A DNA stretch of 64,000 nt, from NCBI GenBank assembly GCA_948567375.1, contig OX419755.1:42537001-42601000 (forward strand). Reading direction: 5' to 3'. The translations under genes were made by a program, and so were the position numbers. Position 1 is the stretch's first letter; every line of letters begins with the position of its first letter. Under the pieces are notes generated by a model. The model had not been told where the DNA came from. It saw only the letters and a list, made by a program, of their open reading frames with translations, and made no database searches. Positions 48,122 to 59,632 of this stretch are shown piece by piece. The stretch is from Lunularia cruciata (taxonomy: Eukaryota > Streptophyta > Marchantiopsida > Lunulariales > Lunulariaceae).

Positions 48122-48859
48122 TGTAATACCAAGAGTTAGCCATATGATCTAGATGTGAAATTTGGTTTGGTAACATCTGGAATGATGTTATACATGATGG
48201 TCAAAATAGATTAGATAGAAGTATCACCAAAAGAGTACTTCTACTAATAGGGCAGAAACCAAATAGACTTGAAAACCTTAGAACCAATAGTTAGACATAT
48301 GATTTAAAGGTGAGAATTGGTTTGGTAACATCTGGAAGGACGTTACACATGATGGACTAAATAGATCAGAAAGAGGTATCACCAAAAGGGGACTTCTACT
48401 AATAAAGTAGGAACCAAAATATACCTGAAATCTTTAAGGTAATTTTGGAGGCCTAAACGGATGAATTAGGCCTTGAAAATGTGCATAACCTTCCACTCCA
48501 GTGGAGAAACGGCTGGCCTTCCTTCCCTCCTGCTTTGTCTCATCAAGGGCTTTCCAACAGTAACTCACCCACATGATTCTAAGGTTCCTATAGGAAGATT
48601 CTCTAAAAGATTCCCTTTGGTTAAAGCTTGTTTGACCAACCAAATAGGACTAGGACCAATAGGTCACCCATCCAAGTAAGTAATCCAAGGGTAGAGCTTG
48701 CTGACATGTCACCTATATGTGTGCCTAATCCTACGGTGGAGCTTCCTTGGAGGAGATCCTCTTTGTTTATATAATAAAGAGAAGGTGCTCCTTTGGTGCA
48801 TTGGATGATTGAGTGTGAAATCTATGTTTTCTCTCTTCTCTTGTCCTTGCAGTATTACA
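48122..48859 (-). mobile_element. Solo LTR in the methyltransferase element, perfect target duplication
   Basis: 738 bp, starting TGTAATACC and ending GTATTACA on the plus strand, flanked by GTATG (48117-48121) and GTATG (48860-48864). In minus orientation it is the long subtype with a tandem duplication (about 48129-48285 and 48286-48435). It inserted between RNase H and integrase, so it is younger than the host element. Confidence 0.95.
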
Positions 48860-48864
48860 GTATG

Positions 48865-49830
48865 GGAAGATGGTAGAGTGAGATTAGTACCACTTCCATC
48901 TCAGAGACCACAATTGGTCCGTCATGCTCATGAGGAGCTAGGACATTTTGGAGTAAAGCGTACATATAGCTACTCTAAAGTCATTATTGGTGGCACGGTA
49001 TGCAGACCAATGTATAGCAGTTTGTTGCTAGATGTGTGGTTTGAAACCAAGTTAGAGCATCATTTAACGCTCCTATGCCATAGTTTCACCCATTATCTAT
49101 AATGGGATTGGAATATCATTAGAGTTTGGACTTTGCTAGACCTTTACTGTTGACTGTGAAACATCATCAATACATTTTGGTGATGGTGGAGCACTTCCCC
49201 AAGTGGATTGATTTGGTGGTTTTCCTAACAAGTCCAATAAAGGGATGGCTTACTCATTCCTGAATCAAGTTCTCAGTCATTTTGGTGCACCAACTGAGGT
49301 TTTGACTGATCAAGGTACAGAGTTCTTGGGAGAGTTTTAGGTCTTGTGTGACAAGGCTTTGATTGATCATTGTACTACCTCATGAGATCACCTTGAGGCA
49401 GATGGCTTAGCAGCAAGAGTGGTTAAGATGGTGAAGAGAGAATTGCAAAAGTATGGTTTGTAGAGAGGCCACTTGGGAGATTGGGATCTCCAGTTACCTT
49501 GGTTGGCCATGGGCTATCAGTTCAGCCGGTAAGCCTCTTTAGCATTCTTCTTTCTTACTTGCAACCATCCAGATTTACTTGCAACTATTTGCTAAGATGC
49601 TACTATAGTCTTGGACTTGGATGATCTAGATGTATGGGTGAGCACATGTTCTCAACGTGTAGAGATCTTTTGGAGAGTGATGGCGATGGCCTTTGAGAAC
49701 TTGGTGATTGCTTGGCATAAGGATACTTTACGTTATGCTACTATTTGAGGAGATTATAGACCCTTGATCCGTTGATTTCATCCAAGTGATTATGTATATC
49801 TATAGCAGACAACACCAATAACACTTGATG
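48865..49830 (+). pseudogene. Integrase, methyltransferase element
   Basis: Zinc region 'LVRHAHEELGHFGVKRTYS' (about 48918-48975), the catalytic core 'LVMVEHFPKWIDLVVF' (about 49177-49222), 'LSHFGAPTEVLTDQGTEFLGEF' (to about 49340; second catalytic Asp at 49308) and 'HLEADGLAARVVKMVKRELQKYGL' (about 49389-49460; carries the Glu). Then comes 'GDWDLQLPWLAMGYQFSR'. Stops are frequent, but the triad residues are visible. Confidence 0.85.
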
Positions 49831-50009
49831 TTTTGACAGGCCATACTATCTTGACAATGCGTGAGGTTTTGCCATCTAGAGTCCTTTTGTTGGAAGGATA
49901 TGATGGTGTTGTTTGGAAGGATCATGTGCACAATCATTTGCCATGCCACCTCCCAAACATTGATAATACTATGGATCCAAGCTTGGCACTTGTATGTGTA
50001 GGCTTGAAG

Positions 50010-50147
50010 TGTATGTTATGTGGTTCTTCTTGTGGAGTTGCTACTATGTTAGTAGTGTGCAATAGCTGTTTGAGAGGATGACATATGGCATGTATGACTC
50101 CTCCCCTCATTGTGGTTCCTCAAGGATAGTGGTTATATCCTAGATGT
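50010..50147 (+). pseudogene. PHD finger at the integrase C-terminus, methyltransferase element
   Basis: Text: 'KCMLCGSSCGVATMLVVCNSC', 'LRG', stop, 'HMACMTPPLIVVPQG', stop, 'WLYPRC'. The zinc ligands follow C-x2-C-x12-C-x2-C-x4-H-x2-C...C, the Cys4-His-Cys3 order of PHD fingers. 'TPPL...P.G.W.(C)P.C' is the typical ending; one Cys of the last pair is Tyr. It lies where chromoviruses carry a chromodomain, so it probably served chromatin targeting. Confidence 0.8.
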
Positions 50148-50424
50148 ACTTGACCTATAGTTAGTTCATCCTTTATATGGTATAGATTGTAGACAGACAA
50201 CTAACAATGGGGCTCAATAGCACCCGGCCTCTTGATCTTTGCCCATCATAGGGTATACTATATACTTGGAGTAGATTGCTATCTAGAGTTAGACAGACCT
50301 AACCACTAGCTAGGGGGGCAATTATGGCACTTTAGAGTTTATGTATGACTTATGTGTGAGTTGTACTTCTATAGTGTATGATACTGATAGTGATGTATGT
50401 TGTGTGGCAATGTATATGTGCATG

Positions 50425-51380
50425 ATAGCCCCAATAGTATTGATATGAGGAATCTGCCCTACCACACCTAAGATATCCGAGCTATGCAATTATAGAGAAA
50501 GTAATAGGCTTAAGTTGGAATACCCTAATATAAAGTTGAGTTACAATCTAACCCTTATTATAGTGAGAGCAAAGATGTGATTCAATAGTACAAGGAATGG
50601 ATGGTAAACTAGAAGAGAAAATAGAGCCAATTAAAATTATTGGTCCATCAAGGAAGGTTATAAACCTTTGGTTCAATCAAAAGGCTAAGAGACAAAGGAT
50701 GTGAAATCATCTTATACCTAAAGGGAAAATTAGTATCTTTTCTACAACAATAGTATTTGGGGAGAAAAGGATACTTCCCTCTATCTCAATCACATAGTCT
50801 TTAAGAGATTGGAGTGGCCTATCAACAAATCAAGACTGGTCTATCAACAACTTCAAGATGGAAGGAAAGCATCGGTGTCTAAGATTGGACTGACCTATCA
50901 ACAACAATAAATGGAAATCAAAGGTGACTAAAGTGCATCAACTATCTAAAAATACTATAAATATCTTCTTTTTCTTCATAGATTATAAGCCTACCTCTAC
51001 GTGGAACAAGATGTCTAAGATTGGACTGGCCTATCAACAACAATAAATGGAAATCAAAGCTGACTAAAATGCGCCAACTATCTAAAAATACTATAAATAT
51101 CTTCTTCTTCATAGATTATAAGCCTACCTCTACGTGGAACAAGATATCAATATCTTCTATAAGACACTCAAAAATCCCTAGTCCAATTATGTGAAACAAA
51201 GACTCTTATGATCTTTCTATTAAAGACTCTTATACAAGATAAACAAATATGAGAAAAGAAAACATGCATAATAGGTAAGTTGATCCATGAACAACACTAG
51301 AGGAGAATACATCAAATACCACAAACATATCCCCTCAAGAAAAAGTTCATTCATATAAAAAACACCATCTAGAAGTAGAG
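50425..51380 (-). mobile_element. LINE copy L5, internally deleted, with tandem duplication
   Basis: 50425-50487 is the reverse complement of L2 about 23348 back to 23285. After a deletion the match resumes from L2 about 22640 and runs back to about 21930 ('aagtaataggc', 'ccatcaaggaag', 'aacacta...agag'). A unit of about 135 bp is doubled at 50881-51015 and 51016-51148. Heavily mutated. Confidence 0.75.
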
Positions 51381-52141
51381 ATTTGGATTCTCATTCCACA
51401 TCTCTTACCTGCACCAAGGTTTAGTTATTTTAATAGCATTTAATTTATCATACTACATTAGAGGCTAAACCGTCGGCCAGAAAAGACGGCGTACATTTGG
51501 ACAAGGGGTAGGTTTGCTAGACCTCGATATGCTATCCAAAAATAGTATATAATAATGATCCAATTTAAGTTTATCTCTTATTGATACATTTAGGTCCCAT
51601 TGGTTCTAATAACTTGAGTAGTCTTGTTTATTCATCTCACATGTTATTAAGCCATCTTTGATTTTGTCATGAAGGGAGTACTTCTTGCCAATTTCGTGGT
51701 ATGGAAGGAAATATGTATTTTCATGCCAAGCGTCACATGCACGTATTTGATTAACAAGAGCATTGAGTGGAACCCGGTTTCACGTTCGCTAGCGACTATT
51801 ATTAGACTTGTATGATATGCTTCGAAATTCTGTGTTTAATAGGACCAGCTGCGTCACATTTCATTGCTTTTACCCTTTGCTTATTGCTGCAATTGTCCAT
51901 ATTGCAGTTACTTCTTTGACATCCCTGATTGTTTCATCCACATATAACCTTATGGGCATAAAAGTGACAATTCATGTAGCGCAGTTTTGGACAACAGAAC
52001 TTAAAAAGAATGAAAGCTTCCAAGTAGGGCAACTCTGGCGGAAATATCAAAATCACTTCGAAAAATCAGGCTTATTCAGTCGTACTCAACCCCATTTCTG
52101 ATTTACAACGAGAATTATGACATCATAAACGGTAGTTCTAC
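51381..52141. other. Transition from repeats to gene island, no recognised gene
   Basis: Open frame 51808-52101 on the plus strand has a hydrophobic start but no recognisable family. I would not call it a gene. Confidence 0.35.
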
Positions 52142-52251
52142 CTGGTGAGATTTGGAATGAGTACCATCGCATCCTTTACTCCTACGTCCTGAGACTTCAC
52201 TCTCCTGATCTCGTCGAGGAATGTCATGTTAACACAGGTCCGACCCGCCTG
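52142..52251 (-). other. Possible internal exon of an unrecognised gene
   Basis: Bounded by an acceptor-like TTCCAG and a donor-like CACCAG|GTAGAA, the minus strand is open for 110 bp ('RTCVNMTFLDEIRRVKSQD', 'VGVKDAMVLIPNLTR'). The codon choice and splice borders look real, but no neighbouring exon was found. It lies downstream of ispF on the same strand. It could be part of a separate, truncated gene. Confidence 0.35.
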
Positions 52252-52589
52252 CTGGAATTTATTGTATCAATTTGGTATATTTGTAGAGCTCTTGTACATG
52301 CACAGGCCAAGCGGAAGGATTGTGTTGTTTCTCCTATCAGATGCGGAGGGAAATCTGTCATTTCTACGTTAGTACAAAGCAGATATCTTCGACTCTTAGC
52401 AACTTATTGTACATCTCCATCGTGGTAGTCTGGGCGATCAGTAGCTCAGTTGCCCTGTCAGCTTCGGGTGGAGATCGAGCGGACCGGGATATAAAGCTGG
52501 AGACGGAAAATGTCTGCGGGACCATGTGCGAACATTTGTACTATCGCTAAATATATCGCAAACGTAGTCAAACTAGATAAGCTAGTTGG

Positions 52590-53789
52590 CTATTTGCGCA
52601 TGAGCAAAACTACCGTGTGAGCGGCAATACTCCGGTTTTCACCCAAACTGTCCACTTTCTCGTGAGTTTTTGCTTTCAAATTTACCACTGACGGGTCTGC
52701 TTGGAGCAACTCACAGAGATTAGCTCTGATGGCCACTTTGTGAGGACTCAGCTTGGGTCTTTGAAGGATCAAAGTTGCATCCAAGTTCCCAATTACGTAT
52801 CCAGCCTCATGCATTCGCCGTACCTGCAGATTAAAATCATTTAGGTCCTTGTCAGCGATAAAACCATGAAAGATTGGGCGATTAAACGAGGAAGAGAAAC
52901 GGAAGTGAAGATGTCTGACAGCTTCTCTCATGAAGACATCCGACGTGCAACCCTTCCACTTCGGATCGTTATCCGGAAAGATCATGCCGATGTCCGGAAG
53001 GCCCAGGGCTCCCAAAATTGCATCTACAACGCAATGATACAAAACATCACCTGCATACACAATTTGCAATATGAACAATGAACGGACATGTGACTTAACT
53101 TTTGCATAGAAATATTAACCTAAGATAAGTGCAGGCAAGGCGAACGAACTCACCAAATACTGAGTATTCTATACAATTCACAAACTAACGAGACTACAGT
53201 GGTGATAATGGTCGAGAGAAAAGGACTGCACCGTCGGAGTGAGCTTCACAGCCGCGGTCGTGGGGAATCGTCACTCCACCGATAATAAGTGGAAGGCCGG
53301 GTTCCAACCGATGTAAATCAAAGCCATGACCAATTCTGAATGGCAGCACGGGGGCTCCTCTCACCACTGGTCTTGAGAGTGCTTCATCAACAGTCGTGCT
53401 CGCTGAAGCGCATGAAAACCCTTGAAACTTCGTAGACGGCACCCTCGCAAGATTTAGTTCTCCCCTGTTTTCGTTCAGTGGACCATGTCGATTAGGACAT
53501 ATAATTTTCTTCCATCCTCACCGTAGAAAATCAATCCCAGCACCTGATCAATTCTACTCGATTCGGACAGCCAAAAATGATCCTTCAAGCAGCGGCCTAG
53601 GCACAATTGGCACATATGGTATAGTCGGTTCCGTTCATACCTGGAGGAGACCTCAAGGGCAGGAAGTCGGACAAAGCCGAACACCGAAGTTGAACAAGAA
53701 GACAGACTTGGAACAAATTGGACACTTCGGAAACTGTTGTTGCAACCCGTCTGTATGGCAGCCACGCATTGCAAAATTGGTGCAGCCAT
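52590..53789 (-). CDS. ispF: 2-C-methyl-D-erythritol 2,4-cyclodiphosphate synthase (MECDP synthase), plastid
   Basis: The enzyme turns CDP-methylerythritol 2-phosphate into 2-C-methyl-D-erythritol 2,4-cyclodiphosphate in the plastid MEP pathway of isoprenoid synthesis. Exons (minus): 53789-53641, 53464-53232, 53050-52920 and 52823-52590, 248 residues. Borders are GT/AG and the frame closes. The first about 85 residues are Ser-rich, low in acids and start MAAP, as a plastid transit peptide. The mature part begins '[22 protein letters not shown]'. Metal ligands Asp99, His101 and His133 have the same spacing as in the bacterial enzyme. '[13 protein letters not shown]', '[10 protein letters not shown]' and '[20 protein letters not shown]' are family blocks. 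The third intron (96 bp) has no stop and keeps frame, so retention would add 32 residues. A CAAT repeat lies 15-47 bp before the ATG. Neighbour gatB starts 415 bp away in the other direction. Confidence 0.95.
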
Positions 53790-54204
53790 TGTCGAACGCA
53801 AAACAATCAATCAATCAATCAATCAATCTATCTATCACCAAACGCTCAGCTCCTCCTATAACTCCACACTGAAGGGACGGGGGGAGAATCGCATCTTCTT
53901 CAAAGGGAGAATCTTGTGGAAGATGCACACAAAAGACAAAATTCCGAGTCAAGTCCTGTACCAAACCTCACTTGGCCTGGACCTATAATCGGGTCCGTTA
54001 TAATATTAATCGACGGCCAGGGTACCTTCGATTAAGTTCCCCTGAAGAATCAGCCCATACTCTGTTCCAGTCCTCTCTTCCTCACTCCCCGTCAAGTGGA
54101 AGAATTCCGACAGTGGAATTGCCGTCGTCGTCTGGTACGTGACTGTGGATAATGCTTCAGCAGAAGCAGAACAGATTCTGTGAGAAGAGAAGAGAAGCGA
54201 AGCG
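53790..54204. promoter_or_regulatory. Head-to-head intergenic region, probable bidirectional promoter of ispF and gatB
   Basis: 415 bp separate the two ATGs; both 5' UTRs must lie inside. Seen here: a (CAAT)n tract at 53804-53836 next to ispF, AT-rich TATA-like words (ttataatattaat, 53998-54010) and a TACGTGAC word with an ACGT core (about 54136-54143). No transposon lies between the genes. That both genes use it is inference from the arrangement. Confidence 0.65.
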
Positions 54205-57200
54205 ATGGCTGCCGCACGGTTGGTGAGGGCGACCATGGTGGCCCTGCCTTCCGCTTTCGGGAGCAGAGGAAGCAATTTTTACAGATGTCCCGTCAATTCT
54301 TCTTCGTCCGGAGCACAACAGTTTGTCCGGAGTTGTCCCAATTGTTATGCAGTGTTTTCTTCTTCTGTTCCTGCAACAAAATCTCCATCGTCACAATCGG
54401 TCCACTCTAGGAGTAGGAAGCAGAGAAATGGCACCACCTTGTCTGCGAGGGTGGTAGCTCAGCACAATAATAATGGTAACACTGTACTGACAGAAGAGAA
54501 TGCGAGTGGAACAGAGTATGAAGCAGTTATCGGAATTGAAACACATGTTCAGCTCGCCTCAGCTACGAAAGCATTTTGCTCTTGCCCTTCTCAATACGGG
54601 TCGGAGCCGAATACGAACGTGTGTCCTATCTGTATGGGGTTGCCAGGTTGCTTGCCCGTTTTGAATGAGAAATGTGTGGAGTTTGGTGTAAGGCTTGGGC
54701 TGGCACTTCATTCCGACATTGCAGTTAAGTCGAAATTCGACAGGAAACAATACTTTTACCCTGATCTTCCTAAAGGGTATCAGATTTCGCAGTTTGATAT
54801 ACCAATTGCGAGCAATGGTTTTCTTGAAGTAGATTTGCCCGTAGAGTATGGAGGAGGTCATAAGAGATTTGGAATTACGCGAGTACACATGGAGGAGGAT
54901 GCTGGGAAACTTATCCATGCTGGTGCGGATCAACTCTCTGGCTCCTCTCACTCACAGGTGTTCCTCTTGATCTTTTATCTCTGAAACTTGCGGACGAGCT
55001 ATCTCAGCATTGTTCCAAATTTTCTTGATTTCCTGTGTCCACGTTCACCGAACCGGTCTGCATTCTGGGACTTATCGTCTGAGTAGAGATTAATGTTATA
55101 AGATGACGTTGATCCAGCCGAGCTCAAAACGTTAAGCTTTCTAGTTATTTTAGAATTCTGTCTGTGACTACCCGGATGTACTCTTGTTGAACTAAACTCA
55201 CGGTCTGTGCTACTTCTCGCAGGTAGATTTAAATAGGGCAGGAGTTCCTTTGTTGGAAATAGTATCGGAGCCTGACATGCGGACAGGCTTGGAGGCTGCC
55301 GAATATGCAGCAGAGCTGCAACGCACGGTGCGCTACTTGGCTGTGGGCAACGGCAACATGCAAGAGGGCTCTATGCGATGTGATGTCAACATTTCAGTGA
55401 GACCAAAGGGGCGAGAGAAATTTGGCACGAAGGTGGTGAACGAATCTTGACCTATATTGTGTCTTAGCTCGTGCCAGTCCTATAGCACTGAGGATGTTAT
55501 TGATTTCAAAATTTTCATGGTAATCAGTCGCCACTTTGACTTGTTTAGCGTTATTGTAATACTATCTGCACTTCCTTTCCCTCATCGAGCTTTCGTTCCG
55601 CACTTTTGTGTCAAGTGATGTGACTGAATGGTTTTCTGAATTTTCAAATCAGGTGGAAATAAAGAATATGAACTCCTTTTCTGCGATGCAACGAGCAATA
55701 GAGTTCGAAATTGAAAGACAAGTAGGTCTTATTGAAGAAGGTGCACCTGATAAGATAGTGCAAGAAACAAGGCTTTGGGAGGAAGGTGCTCAGGTATGCT
55801 ACAAACCCACATCACGCCACTCAATGAGTGACGTCCCCATGCTCAGTGTTCCACACATGGTTTGCATGCATTCTGAAAACATGACTTGGCAACCTAATGT
55901 CTTCAGTCCGTAGAGCATTTGCTGTATAGGTCACGTTTGGCATACTACCTGGAAGATGACATATTCTTGATGGCTAAAACAGCGAACGATAACCATGCGG
56001 AAAAAGGAGGGCCTTGCCGATTATCGTTACTTCCCGGAGCCAGATCTGCCTGAAGTGATTTTGACAGAGGAGTATATTGACTCTGTCAAAGCAACTCTGC
56101 CAGAACTGCCAAACGAAAAGCGACGACGCTACGAAACTTTAGGTCTCAGCATGCAGGATATTCTTGTGCTCACAAACGACATTGATGTGAGTGTGCACAC
56201 AATTTGGCTACGTCCTTAGTGTATTTTATTTACGATGATCAGGTCGAAGTTCCACTGCACTTTTGGATTAGAGTAGTTCAAAAGATACGTGTCAAATGAC
56301 TACTTTTATATCTTCTTCATGTTTGTCAGTGCGACTTACAAATGGAGTAGTAAACATCTGAACTTTTACTTCACTAGCTAGATAATTTCTATCTTTTGTC
56401 GGGCTCAGAGCTAGCTGTCTTAAAATTAGTACTTGAAATAGCAGCTAGATTGAGGTGATTGTTACTCTGTGATGTACAGTGTCGAATCTATCTCCACATA
56501 GATGGTACATTCGTGCAAGTTGTGAATATGATCTCTGGTTGGTTATGCAGGTTGCAGCATTTTTTGACGCTGTGCTAGAGAGGGGTAGTGATGTTAAAAT
56601 GGCCGCAAATTGGATCATGGGAGATATTACGGCATATATGAAGAACGAAAAGTTGGCAATCACCGATTTGAAGTTAACGCCTACAGCTTTAGCCGAGCTC
56701 ATAAGCCTTATCAAGGACGGCACCATCAGTGGTAAAATTGCCAAAGAGGTGAGTTTGCATCTTGGAGAGTCCGACCTTTTAGAGACTTGACTTGGAGTGG
56801 AAGTTTGCAGGTTCCATGTGATGACTCGGAACCAGTTTTCTGAGAAGTAATAATCGACTTTGTGGGTCTCACCAGATTCTTCCTGAGCTCCTTCAAGGAG
56901 GAAGTCCAAAGACGACAGTGGAGAAAAAGGGCCTTCTTCAGGTTTGTGTAATTTCATGCCTACATTGAATCTAGTTTTTTCTTCATGTGCTCCGCTTATA
57001 CAATCTATGGTTCTAAATGTACTTTATGGGGACATTGCTGTCTCTCCTTTCTCTGACCTAACCTTCTTAATTAAAATGGCTGATGGATGTGCTTTCGTTG
57101 TAAGCGCACTACATACCGAGTGTGTTCGTCTTAACCCTCTTCTGTTTGGTAACTAATGTCGTACAACCAAGACATTGAAGTTGTCTAATTTAAGTACTTC

Positions 57201-57816
57201 CGGCTCTGCTCTTGCCGCACATTTTGAGTAGGTCTATCCTGTCCAGGTCCTTGACGGTTCTCCAGAAGTCTGTATATGGGGACAACCGTGATGGAATTCA
57301 TGAAGACGTTTGTGTGATGCAGATTTCAGATGTTTCAACCATAGAGAAAATGATCGATGAAGTTTTGGCTACAAACTCAAGCCAGTTAGAGGCTTATCGA
57401 GGCGGCAAAACAAAACTGCAAGGCTTTTTTGTTGGCCAGGTATTCTGAGCGAGTTGTTTCCTTCATCTGCTATTAGGGGATATGATATTTCAGTTCATTG
57501 TCTATAAGTAACAGGTTCTGCGCATCCAACTCCATAGAACCTAGAAGTGGACGTTAATGAAGGTGCTTTATCATTGAATCTCATCTTGGTAACTCTAAAC
57601 CTCAGCCCGCTCAATTACCGAGGAAGTGGGTCGTTTGCTTGATGCGGTGTGTGTTGGTTAACTCATTTATTTAGTGGACCACGGATGTTGTATGTTGCAT
57701 ATTTTTCTAACCCCTCCCCCTTTTTGGCTGGTGTTTATCAGGTGATGAAAGCTTCAGGAGGCAAGGTCAACCCAGCATTGATGAACAAGATATTATTGGA
57801 GAAGTTGAACAGTTAA
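54205..57816 (+). CDS. gatB: Glutamyl-tRNA(Gln) amidotransferase subunit B, organellar
   Basis: GatB is the tRNA-binding and kinase subunit of the GatCAB complex, which amidates Glu-tRNA(Gln) to Gln-tRNA(Gln) in plastids and mitochondria. Eight exons: 54205-54957, 55223-55432, 55653-55793, 55983-56186, 56551-56748, 56876-56941, 57323-57439, 57742-57816. All introns are phase 0 with GT/AG ends; the product has 587 residues. The first about 100 residues are Ser/Arg-rich, a targeting peptide. '[13 protein letters not shown]' starts the catalytic domain. Cysteines 125, 127, 140 and 143 (CSC...CPIC) are the zinc site. '[15 protein letters not shown]', '[13 protein letters not shown]', '[18 protein letters not shown]', '[19 protein letters not shown]' follow. 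The C-terminal helical tail ends '[17 protein letters not shown]', the tRNA-binding YqeY-like part. No breaks. The ATG at 54205 opens the only long N-terminal frame; Met11 is an alternative. Confidence 0.96.
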
Positions 57817-59380
57817 CACTTGATCTCGTGCTTGTCATGAGACTGTCCGATATTCATGTAAAAATCCCCCCCAAGGCAATTCTAGACCAGAAGCAAGTTT
57901 TCTGAATATCTGTGTGATCTTCTGAGTGGTCATTCTTTAATGACATTCGTCTCTTTGCCTATTTCTCCATATGAATCACACAGCGGGCTTTTCGTGACAA
58001 ATTTGATGGTGCTAACAGAAAACACATAAGGAGTAGGGTGCCATACCTATTAGAGTTTATCTTCTTCGGAAACAAGGCAAGTTCCCGGGCTATGCTGACA
58101 ACGGGGAAGAACTGGTGGAATAGGAGAGCATGGGGCATGGCCAAGCAGGAAATTCCCGGCTTTTCGCGTACGACTGATCTGCGATTGGCCGAGATATAAG
58201 TGCGAGGTACAGCTCTAGAGCTAAGACAAGTTCTGATTAAAACGCTAGAGCATGTCCCAGTATCCCTCTTTGCAGTGTTCCTCCCACCTACTGTCTAGTT
58301 GCAAAACTCTTTCCAACGTGCTGTTCTGAGGCTTGGGGATATCTTCTCATGGAATGAAAAGGAGCAAGAACTTCTGGAGGAAAGCCTTAAAATAGACAGT
58401 AACTATCGTCTCAAACACGTTTTCAGACGCATTGCCATGCTCACGGTATACGCACACAGACGACATAGCCATGCTGTGTCTTCAGTGCAGAGTGTGGTAG
58501 GTACTACGTGACGTTTGTGCCGACAGCTGAAGTAGCCTCAGCGATTTTAGCGGATTTGGGTTAACTGCCTCCATGTTAGGACTCGTGTAATACCACCTCT
58601 TGTAACTTCCCTTTGTAACTCCGTGGCTTCTAGATTAAAATTTAGCAGCGGTGAAGGTTTACCTGGTGAGCAATGACATAGTTCATATGAGACCAGAGAT
58701 ATCTGCGGGAATTTGATGCTGCAAGATCAGACAATCCTCATGCGCAAAGGCCTTTCTAATCTAGGTAGACGGGTCTTCTCTTTCCAACTGAAAAATGATT
58801 ACTCATACTACATCTCTATCTCAGAGCACTTCTGACCACGGATGGATGAATTTTTCCCCATCGTGCTAGGCTTCTCTCCCTCAGGATACTTTTCCAGTGC
58901 ATGTCCAGCCTCTTAACACTTGATGATACAAGACGCTACCTTCCTCAAGGTTCTACTTGCTCACACTAATCCTTGCCTGCAGGTACTTACGATCTATACC
59001 GCTCCAGATTTACAGATTTAGTTTACCATAATCATCAAGTTTACGATGGATTTGACGCTTGTCGGGAGGCAACTGTATGGTTACAAGCAATTTATCCGTT
59101 TTTTTCCTCATACGGTGTAGCAATAAAAGCTTCACAATCACTGCGGGTTCCCCTATCAAATTGATAGAATATAACAAATCAATCAAAGCAAGAGAAAATT
59201 TGGTGCATAGTCAGATATTTTATTGCCACATCTACATAGAAAACAAAGTTTAGGATGGTGCATCTGCCCAAGTATTTCTCAATGTAAGTGACTGTTACGA
59301 AGATGTTTCCTACATTTCGGAGTCAAGTCAGGTCCGACGTGGGTATGGAAGTTTTCCCAATAACTCAGTAAGAGAAGGGC
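57817..59380. other. Downstream of gatB, no recognised gene
   Basis: About 1.5 kb of non-repetitive, gene-like composition. Open frame 58299-58511 (plus) is helix-prone ('WNEKEQELLEESLKIDSNYRLK') but has no recognised family and no clear neighbours. It may be gatB 3' UTR followed by intergenic DNA. Confidence 0.4.
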
Positions 59381-59384
59381 GACC

Positions 59385-59632
59385 ACCTAGAAAACACAAA
59401 GGATGGGAAGACCCATCAAGCCCGTACAAAAGAGTGAGACAAAATAGTTAGAATGGTGCTAAGCCCCATAGAGTCTATATGAGAAATCTTCTCTAGTGCA
59501 CCTGAGATATCTGAGCTACTCAAGTAGAAGGGTGTACAAATATTGGAACATCCTACGAAACGTCACCTAGTTCGATTGCACTCCTATGGATTGCACCAAC
59601 CAGTGCCCTACTATGTAGAGGCAATCACTCAA
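59385..59632 (-). mobile_element. LINE 3'-end fragment L6
   Basis: Reverse complement of L2 from about 23435 back to 23205 ('gatgggaagaccc', 'ctaagccccatagagtctatatgag', 'cctatggattgcacca'). The 3' terminus 'ggcgaccacctag' agrees with L2 and L3. 5'-truncated after about 250 bp. Confidence 0.85.

Larger units (their letters stand above)
42185..50160 (+). mobile_element. Ty3/gypsy retrotransposon with C5-DNA methyltransferase and PHD finger, degenerate
   Basis: On the plus strand the order is gag, two zinc knuckles, aspartic protease region, C5-cytosine methyltransferase, RT, RNase H, integrase and a PHD finger. RT before integrase marks Ty3/gypsy. The extra methyltransferase sits between protease and RT, in the same reading frame as the protease region. 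Frames are broken mostly by in-frame stops rather than shifts. A chromovirus solo LTR (48122-48859) splits RNase H and integrase. Element ends and LTRs were not found. Known background: methyltransferase capture by retrotransposons has been reported in dinoflagellates and the charophyte alga Klebsormidium. Confidence 0.85.

Noticed and set aside
53475-53786. 111-codon minus-strand frame as a separate gene
   Set aside because: It is ispF exon 1 read into the first intron; the frame reaches a stop inside the intron.
52590-53789. ispF and gatB neighbourhood as bacterial contamination
   Set aside because: Both genes have spliceosomal introns and N-terminal targeting peptides.
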